Positions 16,695 through 25,069 of a stretch of 53,695 nt of DNA are shown piece by piece. Each line of letters begins with the position of its first letter. Positions within the stretch are counted from its first letter, which is position 1. Origin of the DNA: UBA1275 sp002323515 (GTDB lineage Bacteria; Bacteroidota; Rhodothermia; Balneolales; Balneolaceae); assembly GCA_964007875.1 (NCBI GenBank), contig CAXGAH010000016.1, positions 1-53,695 of the forward strand, written 5' to 3'. The notes beneath the pieces were generated by a model, which ran no database searches, had not been told where the DNA came from, and was given only the letters and a program-made list of their open reading frames with translations. The position numbers were made by a program, and so were the translations under genes.

Positions 16695-18986
16695 CTAATT
16701 TGACCAGTTATAGCTATTTAAAAAAATTTCTGCGTACTCTGGTTGGAGTCGCTCCGTCAAATAGCGCATGCGAATTTTGTTATAATGTGCTCCGTGAGCT
16801 CCACGAATACCATGTCTGTTATCTGGGTAAAACATCACATCAAATATTTTATCCGCTCGAACCAAGGCATCGATAAGCATGATGCTGTTTTGAGGATGCA
16901 CATTGTTATCGGTAGTCCCATGAACTATGAGTAAGTCTCCTTTCAATTGATCGGCGTAGGTCATAGCCGATCCAATATCATAGCCCTCTTTATTGACTTG
17001 TGGAGTATTCATATATCGTTCTGTATAGATGGTATCGTAACTTCTCCAATCCGTAACCGGAGCTCCTGAAACCCCTACTTGAAATAAATTGGGATAACGT
17101 AACAGCAACATAGCGGTGGCGTATCCTCCATAGGAATGTCCATAGACCCCCACACGTGCTCCATCGGCGTACGAACGCTCCGAAATATGCGCAACAAATG
17201 CAGCGTAATCATCTATTTCTAGGGTGCCCAATTTCCCATAGTGTAAAGTAGCAAATGCTTTACCTCTGTTGCCAGAACCTCGATAATTTGCACGTATTAC
17301 GATATATCCAAGTTGAGCTAATCGCTGGTAGCTATCAGCATTTTTATACCCATTAGTCACATCCTGATAGGCTGGACCACCATATAATGGCAATAATATT
17401 GGATAGGTTTTTGTTGGGTCAAAATCTGCCGGTTTGTACACTAATCCTACTAAATCCGTCTGACCATCGGCAGCCTTAAATACTACTTGTTCTGGTGCTT
17501 GCAGGCCTTGCTCAATGACCTGGTCTACATTCATTTTTTGCAAGTTCCGAATCAAGGACCCATCTGCTTTATGCATGCTTGCGACATAGGGACGATCAAA
17601 AGATGAGGATCGTGAGACATAATACTCTGCAGCTTCATTCATGGATATGGTGTATCGCCCATCAAATTCAGATAGCTTTGTCGATTCCCCATCAAAGCTT
17701 ACGACATGAAAGTACTCGTCCAGACCCATATTATGGTAAGCCGTATAATAAACCAACGATTTTTTTTGATCTACACGCAAGATCGATCCCAAAGGATTTT
17801 CGCCGCTAGTTAGTTGGCGGACCAAACTACCATCAAAATGATATAAATATAACTGGTTAAATCCGGTTTGCTCGGAGGTCCACAAAAAATGCTCTCCATC
17901 ATTGAGCTGATAAAAATTATCATGTAGGTTGATGTAGGCATCCTCACGTTCGGTAAATATAGTGCGGACTTCTTTAGCGTCAAGTGAGTAGGATAAAAAC
18001 TCTAAATAATCTTGCTTTCTATTGAATCTTCTGAAGGTTAATTCTACGGAATTATCCCTCCAAATGGGGTGCACAATGTAGGTATCAGGGCCACTGTTGG
18101 TTGGAACTTGCTGCACTTCTCCGGTTTCTATGTCTACAATGAATAGATTTACAGTCGGATTGGCCTCTCCTGCCTTAGGATAGCGTTCAAGTTCTAGTCC
18201 TGTTTCAAATTCTAGTTCGTGAATAATTGGATATTGATATACTTCTGTTTCATTGTACTGTAAATAGGCAATTTTTTCGTTGTCTGGAGAAAACCAATAC
18301 GCATCACGCTGCCCAAACTCTTCTGGATATACCCAACTTGGACGGCCATTCATCTGTTCTTCACTTCCGTAGGTTAGACGTTTTTCTTCCTGCGTTTCGG
18401 TGTTGACCAAATAAATATCATAGCCTTTAACATGAGTAAACCAACTATAGTCATGAGAATAGGTCCCATTCCAAAGCTGACTTGTTTCCATGCGCCGCAT
18501 AAGTTCCTCGGTATAGGGTGCTCGTTCTACTTTCGGCTTATAGAGGGCGCGCAGGGTCAGATCCTCCAGATGAAAGACATGGTCTTGATTTTTGTACACA
18601 AAAAAGATGGCTTTATTTTCCATCACATAGTCAAAACTTGAGAAGGGCAGAACCTCTAAATCTTCTCCATGCTCCTGCTCTAATCCCCTAAATAGCGCAC
18701 GTAGCTGTCGTTTAGAGAAGAGTGGCGTCCTATCTGCTGATTCTGGTGCCACAGCGAAAAATTCCGTACCCCCATTAACCTGTTCGGTTTCCATATATCC
18801 TAAATCGCCAGGTAGCCACTGAATATTTGCACTCCCTTCATATTGCACGAAACCAGACGTTCCCATCTGTTGGTATAGCTCAAAACCCCTTAGTTGATCT
18901 TGTGCATAAACCCCATCTAGCGTGGCATACATATGTAGTTGAAGAGCAATAAAAAGAACTGATAGGGCGAATAAAGAGTTTTTCAT
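16695..18986 (-). CDS. secreted S9 family peptidase (dipeptidyl-peptidase IV type)
   Basis: A serine peptidase that would remove N-terminal dipeptides, probably in the periplasm. Residues 1-29 form a signal peptide (MKNSLFALSVLF, ending near VYAQ). A DPPIV-type beta-propeller occupies ~60-480, with motifs such as YAWFSPDN-like AYWFSPDNEKIAY. The alpha/beta hydrolase domain carries the catalytic Ser (~615, GHSYGGY), Asp (~693, TTDNN) and His (~725, NRHGI). The start at ATG 18986 gives a clean signal peptide; an upstream frame to 19088 is unlikely to be translated, and MYKKTMKN at 19001 is an alternative. The gene sits 151 nt after murI, with a terminator at 16645-16664. Confidence 0.92.
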   Translation of the reverse strand: MKNSLFALSVLFIALQLHMYATLDGVYAQDQLRGFELYQQMGTSGFVQYEGSANIQWLPGDLGYMETEQVNGGTEFFAVAPESADRTPLFSKRQLRALFRGLEQEHGEDLEVLPFSSFDYVMENKAIFFVYKNQDHVFHLEDLTLRALYKPKVERAPYTEELMRRMETSQLWNGTYSHDYSWFTHVKGYDIYLVNTETQEEKRLTYGSEEQMNGRPSWVYPEEFGQRDAYWFSPDNEKIAYLQYNETEVYQYPIIHELEFETGLELERYPKAGEANPTVNLFIVDIETGEVQQVPTNSGPDTYIVHPIWRDNSVELTFRRFNRKQDYLEFLSYSLDAKEVRTIFTEREDAYINLHDNFYQLNDGEHFLWTSEQTGFNQLYLYHFDGSLVRQLTSGENPLGSILRVDQKKSLVYYTAYHNMGLDEYFHVVSFDGESTKLSEFDGRYTISMNEAAEYYVSRSSSFDRPYVASMHKADGSLIRNLQKMNVDQVIEQGLQAPEQVVFKAADGQTDLVGLVYKPADFDPTKTYPILLPLYGGPAYQDVTNGYKNADSYQRLAQLGYIVIRANYRGSGNRGKAFATLHYGKLGTLEIDDYAAFVAHISERSYADGARVGVYGHSYGGYATAMLLLRYPNLFQVGVSGAPVTDWRSYDTIYTERYMNTPQVNKEGYDIGSAMTYADQLKGDLLIVHGTTDNNVHPQNSIMLIDALVRADKIFDVMFYPDNRHGIRGAHGAHYNKIRMRYLTERLQPEYAEIFLNSYNWSN

Positions 18987-19136
18987 GGTCTTTTTATACA
19001 TGGATGTTCTGAACTGAGTACGGTGAATCATAATGAAATCTATTTCGAGTTTTGTTGGTATACCTTTTGGTTCGCTATAAACAGGCATCAGGTTGTTTAT
19101 ATAACCGATAAAGCCATTTTGATTATTTAGTGGGGC

Positions 19137-19976
19137 TTAAAGCCAGTTATCAAGGTCTCTGACTATGTCAATTTTTGTCAAGGGTTGTCCTAAAAATCGT
19201 TCTGCAAGTTCCTGAAATCGTTTTGGCCGGTCACTCACAAAGCAATTAAATGATCCTCCTTGGGTATTACACCCTCCATGCTCTTCTAAATACTGCTTGG
19301 CCGATGCCGCAATGGATTCCGCAGAATCTATGATACGCGTTTTCTTGGAGGTTAGCACATCAGCTATCAAATTAGTAAATAAAGGGTAATGAGTACAACC
19401 CAAGATTAAAGCATAAAGGTGATAATGATCAAATGCTTGGACATACTCTTTTACGGTCAATCTGGCCACCTCATGTTCAATCCAACCTTCCTCAGCCAGA
19501 GGAACCAATAGTGGACAGGCTTGCTGAATTACCTTAACTGAACCAAGTTGTTGAATTAAAGCTACCTCATAGGCTTTGGACTGGACCGTTGCAATGGTTC
19601 CTATGACCCCGACTGTGGGTGTAGATCCTAAACCGGATTCGGAAATAGCTTGGGCGCCAGCACTAATTACATCCAAAACAGGAATGGATCCAGCCTTACG
19701 GATAATATCTTCCTTCGCAGACGCAGAAACCGTATTGCAGGCAATCAAAATCATTTTGACGCCTTTGTCCATTAAAAACTGTGTGATTTCGAGGGCATAC
19801 GCGCGTACTGTTTCCTCGGATTTGACTCCATATGGTACTCGAGCGGTATCCCCAAAATATAGTATATCCTCATTTGGGAGCGCTGCTTTAACCGCTTTTG
19901 CAACCGTTAGTCCTCCAATTCCTGAATCGAAGATTCCAATGGGTCGGTGTTGATTATTTTGTATATCGCTGGTCAA
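19137..19976 (-). CDS. murI: glutamate racemase
   Basis: Converts L- to D-glutamate for peptidoglycan. The 279 aa match the family. The N-terminus reads PIGIFDSGIGGLTV, the two catalytic cysteines are near residue 80 (IACNTVSAS) and 194 (LGCTHYPL), and DTARVPYG is present. The start appears to be TTG at 19976, since no ATG exists between the upstream stop and the conserved GIFDSG motif. The gene is divergent from the TonB receptor and upstream of the S9 peptidase. Confidence 0.95.
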   Translation of the reverse strand: MTSDIQNNQHRPIGIFDSGIGGLTVAKAVKAALPNEDILYFGDTARVPYGVKSEETVRAYALEITQFLMDKGVKMILIACNTVSASAKEDIIRKAGSIPVLDVISAGAQAISESGLGSTPTVGVIGTIATVQSKAYEVALIQQLGSVKVIQQACPLLVPLAEEGWIEHEVARLTVKEYVQAFDHYHLYALILGCTHYPLFTNLIADVLTSKKTRIIDSAESIAASAKQYLEEHGGCNTQGGSFNCFVSDRPKRFQELAERFLGQPLTKIDIVRDLDNWL

Positions 19977-20047
19977 ATGTCTGAATGATTATAAGCTATT
20001 AGTTGTATGGAATGTATGATTTTATTTACGCTATATTCAATTGTATG

Positions 20048-22273
20048 ATGCTAAGATATAATTTTATTAGGATTAAGTGGATACTAACAATGTTGCTAGC
20101 CATTGGTTTATCCACTTTTATACGGGCGCAATCTACCACACAGATAACTTCTCGTACTGCCTCTTCGGATTCGGTTATTCAGACCATTGATTTCAAAGAA
20201 ATCTTTGTTATTGGATTCCTACACAATCAACGACTTTTAGATACCCCAGGTGCTATTCAAACACTAGATCCCGTTGATTTTAGCACTCAAGACCAGCACT
20301 CTCTACGTGCTACGTTGGAGAAAGTCTCTGGACTTCGATTCGAGGAACGAGCTCCTGCCAGTTACCGAATCGCTCTACGAGGAAGCTCGCTTAGAGCACC
20401 ATTTGGTATTCGGAATGTTAAAATCTACTGGAATGATTTTCCCCTAACTGAACCCACCGGATCCACTTTCCTAAACCTGTTAGATCCCATTCAGTTTCGT
20501 GAGGCAGAGGTTCTGAAGGGACCATCGGGAAGTTTATATGGCGCAGGAAACGGAGGAGTCTTACTCTTTCGAAGTTTTCCATTATTACCATTAACTACAT
20601 CACCTGTCCTCATTACTACCTCTAAGGAAAACTTTTCACAACCCAATAGTTTGGAAAGAAAAGGGAACCAAATCACCCTTTGGCAACAAGCCGAAATCGG
20701 GGCCTATGGCAGGCAAATTTTCGGCACTCGTATTCTACAAGAAAATATCAACTCCCAAGTCGGACTTCAGTGGGCTCAATCACAATTAGACGGCTACCGA
20801 AAACAATCTGCTATGGACCGATCTATTGTAGAATTCAACGGCCGTTTCAGGATCCCAGAAACTGCTCAAAAACTTACTGCTCATCTAATGTATAGCGATC
20901 TAAAGTATGAGATTCCAGGAGGTTTGAATGCCACCCAATTTGAGGACAACCCCAGACAAGCTCGACCTGGAAATCGATTTGTGCTAGGAAGTGAGGATGC
21001 TCAAGCAGGAATTAGCCATGAAGCAATATTAGCTGGTGTTCATTGGGATTGGGCACTCTCAAAAAAATGGGATCAAAAAATTTCTTTATTTAGTAGCTCT
21101 TCCAGCTTTGAAAACCCCTTCAACTTAGATTATAAAGTAGATAACCGAATAAGTGGTGGACTTCGTGGACTTTGGTCTTGGGAGTCTGAACGCTCAAACC
21201 ATTCTGAACGCTCTGAACCGCGCTTTAGATGGGATACAGGAATTGAATATCATCGAGCAGCTTACGATGCCAGAAATTATGGGAACAATATGGGCACGGT
21301 GGATACTCTGAATTTTGATGATCGTATCTCAGTACGACAACTCCTTATTTTTAGTTCTTTTCAATGGCAAATTACCCCCTCACTCCGCCTGCAATTCGCA
21401 CAAAGCATAAATGATCTGTATTACTCCATTGATCGCTTGTTTGCTGCATTTGGGTACGGTAACACAGGGACCATTGACCGTACCTTCGACCTGCAATGGG
21501 TTCCCAGAATTGGTTTAAATTATCGCATCAACTCTGAGCTCAGCACTCATCTCAGCTTTGCACGTGGTTTCTCACCCCCTACACTCGAAGAAATTAGAAC
21601 TAATGAAGGGGCCGTTAACACGGTCCTAGAAGCCGAAATCGGAACCAACATAGAATGGGGTGTTCGTGCCTATCTCTTTAATAAAAGATGGTTTGTAGAT
21701 GGTAGTGTGTTTTATTTCTGGCTGAACGAAGCCATAGTGCAACAACAAACCGAACGAGGAACCTTGGTTTTCCAAAATGCAGGCGAAACTATCCAACCCG
21801 GAGCCGAGCTTCGATTAGAAGGTAGTATGTGGAAACTTGATTATGCCTTTGCCGGTAGTTATTACCCTTTTGAGTTCAAGCGCTATCAAACTAATAAAGG
21901 TGTATTTAACGGTAAAGCACTAACTGGAGTACCAAAAACTCAATTTTTGCAGCAAATAACAGCTGCATTTCCAACAGATATTGAACTCCAGGTATCGCAC
22001 CAATATCAGTCTGAGCTTCCCTTAGATGACGCCAACACCGTATTTGCGGATGCCCATCATGTAGTGCGAACCCAGTTGAGTTGGGAACACCAATGGAACC
22101 CTACCTTATTTACTCGGATATACTTAGCTATAGACAACCTTACCAATAGCTCCTACAGTTTAGGATATGATACCAACGCATTTGGTGGAAGGTATTATCA
22201 ACCAGCTGCAATGCAACATGGGTATGCCGGGATTCAGCTACGTTGGTCCTCGGGGATTATGGGACCTGGTTAA
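20048..22273 (+). CDS. TonB-dependent outer-membrane receptor
   Basis: An outer-membrane beta-barrel for energised uptake of a siderophore, cobalamin, haem or similar ligand. The start MLRYNF at 20048 (741 aa) gives a plausible signal peptide ending near IRAQS; nearby Met codons at 20003, 20045 and 20090 are alternatives. A plug domain follows, with TPGAIQTLD, RGSSLRAPFGIRN and LKGPSGSLYGAGNGG. Barrel strands run to a C-terminal YAGIQLRW, after which eight extra residues occur. No N-terminal carboxypeptidase-like domain and no SusD partner are present, so a SusC-type glycan role is unlikely. The 3' end overlaps the convergent lipoprotein gene by 17 nt. The substrate is unknown. Confidence 0.9.
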   Translation: MLRYNFIRIKWILTMLLAIGLSTFIRAQSTTQITSRTASSDSVIQTIDFKEIFVIGFLHNQRLLDTPGAIQTLDPVDFSTQDQHSLRATLEKVSGLRFEERAPASYRIALRGSSLRAPFGIRNVKIYWNDFPLTEPTGSTFLNLLDPIQFREAEVLKGPSGSLYGAGNGGVLLFRSFPLLPLTTSPVLITTSKENFSQPNSLERKGNQITLWQQAEIGAYGRQIFGTRILQENINSQVGLQWAQSQLDGYRKQSAMDRSIVEFNGRFRIPETAQKLTAHLMYSDLKYEIPGGLNATQFEDNPRQARPGNRFVLGSEDAQAGISHEAILAGVHWDWALSKKWDQKISLFSSSSSFENPFNLDYKVDNRISGGLRGLWSWESERSNHSERSEPRFRWDTGIEYHRAAYDARNYGNNMGTVDTLNFDDRISVRQLLIFSSFQWQITPSLRLQFAQSINDLYYSIDRLFAAFGYGNTGTIDRTFDLQWVPRIGLNYRINSELSTHLSFARGFSPPTLEEIRTNEGAVNTVLEAEIGTNIEWGVRAYLFNKRWFVDGSVFYFWLNEAIVQQQTERGTLVFQNAGETIQPGAELRLEGSMWKLDYAFAGSYYPFEFKRYQTNKGVFNGKALTGVPKTQFLQQITAAFPTDIELQVSHQYQSELPLDDANTVFADAHHVVRTQLSWEHQWNPTLFTRIYLAIDNLTNSSYSLGYDTNAFGGRYYQPAAMQHGYAGIQLRWSSGIMGPG

Positions 22274-24950
22274 GGGTCCAACATCGAAGCCCATCCCTAG
22301 TCAAGGCCACCAACTCCTGCTGACCATCTCCATTTAAATCAGCAAACATAGGATAGCGCATAGACGCTGTTGGTAGTTCAAAAAACCGCTCTTGAGTAAT
22401 AATTGTCCAAGCAAATAATCGCCCAAAGTTCCCAGCTATACCAATATCTAAGTTGTTGTCTCCATCCATATCTACAAAACGTAGATCACTCTCTGCAGTG
22501 GCAGATTGTCCCATAGTGAAACTAGCTGCTAACTCAGCTTCATCGGTATATAAAAAAATTGCCCCACTCTCACTGACCATACCAAATAGGTCTTTTCTGT
22601 AAAAACCTGTACTGTCTCTGAGCAATACCGAAGGATACAGGGTTAGCGAAATCAAGGGCGCCGTACTTACAGAAACTCCTTGAATTTGTAGAGAATCCTG
22701 TTGTAGTTGCAGAGTTTGAAGGCTGCTATCTGGCCAATTTATTTGAGTACCATGTGCATAAAAGAATCCATCGGCTCCAGTCCCTCTCCATTGCTCCTCG
22801 TATATAAGGGGGTCCGATAACAGTGGAGCAGGAAAAAATACCGGATACCCATCTTTCATCTCTCCCCTACTATTCCAACTATGAACGGAGTTTTCTGCAT
22901 GGGCTACCAACACCCACTCACCCTCCCACTGGGTATGTAAAATAGTACTTCGAACAGCTGCATTGACCTTCTGCGGCCAGCCTCGAACATTTTGCCCTCG
23001 CCCATCGAGCACATGTAACGATCGGGCGGCTGTGCCAATAACCAACTCAGGTATTCCATTTCGCAACACATCGGTCACCAACAAAGGGGTGGTTATCTGC
23101 TCACCCACTTCAATAGGAAATTGGGGCAATAACGATCCATTCGTATTCCAAGCATAGATTTTAGTACCGGCTGCCTGCATGATAATTATTTGGCCATTTC
23201 CATACCAATCGTATACCAATGGGCTACCAATAGGCGTATCCTGCCCCGTTTGCACTCGAAATACTTCCGTCCCATCAAAAGCTACCGCAATGACTGAACC
23301 ATTTATCGTAGTTGCTAACACTTCCTGAGTCGAACTTCCCATCATGTCAACTGCTACTGGAGTTGAAACTAAAGAATCAGCATTTAGAGGCCATACCCAC
23401 AGTTCTTCATAAGGTTGTACTTGCCCTTCCCGGGTAAAAGTATTCAAGACAAATCGTGCTCGATTAGATTGAGGTATGCGCTGAACCTGCATCATAGCAC
23501 CATCAAAGCTCTGAAACAAGGCTTGCAAAGGAGCATCAGACATAAGCATCGGGGCTAAGAATTGACTAAAGTCATTCGAAGAAAACCAAGCGATAGCACT
23601 TCGATTCTCCCAGCCGTTATCCAACAATTCTCGGTAACGATCCTCATAATACACCACCCTTCTTCGTCTGCGATCGGCTTCTACACTCTCCACTAAGCCC
23701 TTTCGCGTAGCCAAAATGATCGCATTCCCAGAAAAATTCACATAAAAATCCTCAAAAGGTACCAATCCTCCCCCAAATAATGACGTTAACAAACCACTTT
23801 GCACATAATAACTTTGATCTACTTTACGCACGAACCCTAGTTGGGCCCACTGTTCAAATTGCTCCTGAACAATTCGAGGTGTTTGTAACAGCCGCATAAA
23901 TAGGAACTCACCTGTAGCTGCAACCCCTGATTCAGCATAGCTCACCACCCCAAATTCTTCTGCCGTACTCAATGCCAAGCCCTTAAAGAGTTCGGGCTCT
24001 GAAAGTAATAATGAATCCAGTGAAGAGGCAACTGCATCCTGCGCACTAGGTGACAATCTGACGGGATAATGTAGAATCGCAAAACCGGCAGCACTAGAGG
24101 CAATGTACCTATCTAATTCAACTGGATAATTGTTATGAGTTAGCGAACGCACTAAAGTAGATGCCGATGAATCACTCAGACTAAGCTGTGCTCTAAGCTC
24201 GAAGCCACCGCCACTTTCATTCGGAACTCCTTGAATGTTTACCGCCGAGAGTCCATTGGTCTTTGACTGGATACTAGGCCGATAACGAATCTGAAAAAAC
24301 TGTTCTGCCCACTCATCCAAATTTTGGAGCATAACCCATTGTTCCGCTGGTTTTATGCGATCTGGGTCAATAAGCGGAGCATCTGCCCCATCTCCGCCAC
24401 CAGAAACTGCCTGCTTCTCTAAATCTGAGCCTTTGGAATCCGAGCGAAGAAAATCATCACCCATATAAGCGGCCAAAGAACGCTCAACCACCCCGGAATA
24501 GGACGAAATAATCCAATAATCATGGATATTGGCCGCATACAAACTTCTGTGGGGGGTTAAAAATCGGTGAATATCCACCGTACCCAAGCGATAATTGTTT
24601 TGGGTGAGTGGCTCATAAAATAGCGGTGCCCATTCTCCTAGATCCGCATCGGTTTCGAAGATCCAAAGACTGGTATTTCGGGTTGATGTAGATCGTACCA
24701 CCGCCACGGCTTTGAGGTCTAGATTGGAGGGTATTTGTTGCTGAACAAAATCCAAAGCAGCTAAGGGTACACTGGATACCGGTTCCAATAAGCGCATGTA
24801 AGCTTCCTGACTTAATTGCTGAAGGCTAATGCCCTGCTGAGGTGTAATAACCCATCGAGCATCTTCGGGTAGCAAAGAGGTCCAGGATTGCTGCTTTATT
24901 CCAGAGCAACTCAAAACAAGAAATACTACGAAACCAACCCAACTACGCAT
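22257..24950 (-). CDS. large lipoprotein with C-terminal FG-GAP/beta-propeller repeats, function unknown
   Basis: An 897-aa exported protein. The N-terminus MRSWVGFVVFLVLSC has a lipobox-like VLSC, predicting a lipid-anchored Cys15. Residues ~20-540 resemble the loosely defined DUF3352-type lipoproteins (SLLPEDARWVI, then two similar halves). From ~545 onward come repeats of the form 'hydrophobic-D-x-x-x-G/N-x-x-E/D-hydrophobic-x-G/T'. Two carry calcium-binding-like loops, VDMDGDNNLDIGIAG and ADLNGDGQQELVA. This suggests a seven- or eight-bladed VCBS/FG-GAP propeller. It is convergent with the TonB receptor (17-nt overlap) and divergent from BatA. No function can be assigned. Confidence 0.8.
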   Translation of the reverse strand: MRSWVGFVVFLVLSCSGIKQQSWTSLLPEDARWVITPQQGISLQQLSQEAYMRLLEPVSSVPLAALDFVQQQIPSNLDLKAVAVVRSTSTRNTSLWIFETDADLGEWAPLFYEPLTQNNYRLGTVDIHRFLTPHRSLYAANIHDYWIISSYSGVVERSLAAYMGDDFLRSDSKGSDLEKQAVSGGGDGADAPLIDPDRIKPAEQWVMLQNLDEWAEQFFQIRYRPSIQSKTNGLSAVNIQGVPNESGGGFELRAQLSLSDSSASTLVRSLTHNNYPVELDRYIASSAAGFAILHYPVRLSPSAQDAVASSLDSLLLSEPELFKGLALSTAEEFGVVSYAESGVAATGEFLFMRLLQTPRIVQEQFEQWAQLGFVRKVDQSYYVQSGLLTSLFGGGLVPFEDFYVNFSGNAIILATRKGLVESVEADRRRRRVVYYEDRYRELLDNGWENRSAIAWFSSNDFSQFLAPMLMSDAPLQALFQSFDGAMMQVQRIPQSNRARFVLNTFTREGQVQPYEELWVWPLNADSLVSTPVAVDMMGSSTQEVLATTINGSVIAVAFDGTEVFRVQTGQDTPIGSPLVYDWYGNGQIIIMQAAGTKIYAWNTNGSLLPQFPIEVGEQITTPLLVTDVLRNGIPELVIGTAARSLHVLDGRGQNVRGWPQKVNAAVRSTILHTQWEGEWVLVAHAENSVHSWNSRGEMKDGYPVFFPAPLLSDPLIYEEQWRGTGADGFFYAHGTQINWPDSSLQTLQLQQDSLQIQGVSVSTAPLISLTLYPSVLLRDSTGFYRKDLFGMVSESGAIFLYTDEAELAASFTMGQSATAESDLRFVDMDGDNNLDIGIAGNFGRLFAWTIITQERFFELPTASMRYPMFADLNGDGQQELVALTRDGLRCWTLNQVP

Positions 24951-25013
24951 AAGACTAATCTACCTATTTTTGTTATTCTGTGATATCAAACAATCCTTTT
25001 CAGTATTTTCGTA

Positions 25014-25021
25014 CAAATATA
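25014..25021 (-). promoter_or_regulatory. candidate -7 element upstream of the large lipoprotein gene
   Basis: TATATTTG on the minus strand, about 64 nt upstream of the lipoprotein ATG, matches TAnnTTTG exactly. A convincing -33 TTG at the usual distance is missing, so the call is tentative. Confidence 0.3.
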
Positions 25022-25069
25022 CGGCCTTTCCATTAATCACTTATAGAAACATAAGGTATTTTAACGTAA

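Noticed and set aside
19576..19953. 125-codon open frame antisense to murI
   Set aside because: The sense strand encodes all glutamate racemase motifs; the antisense product has none.
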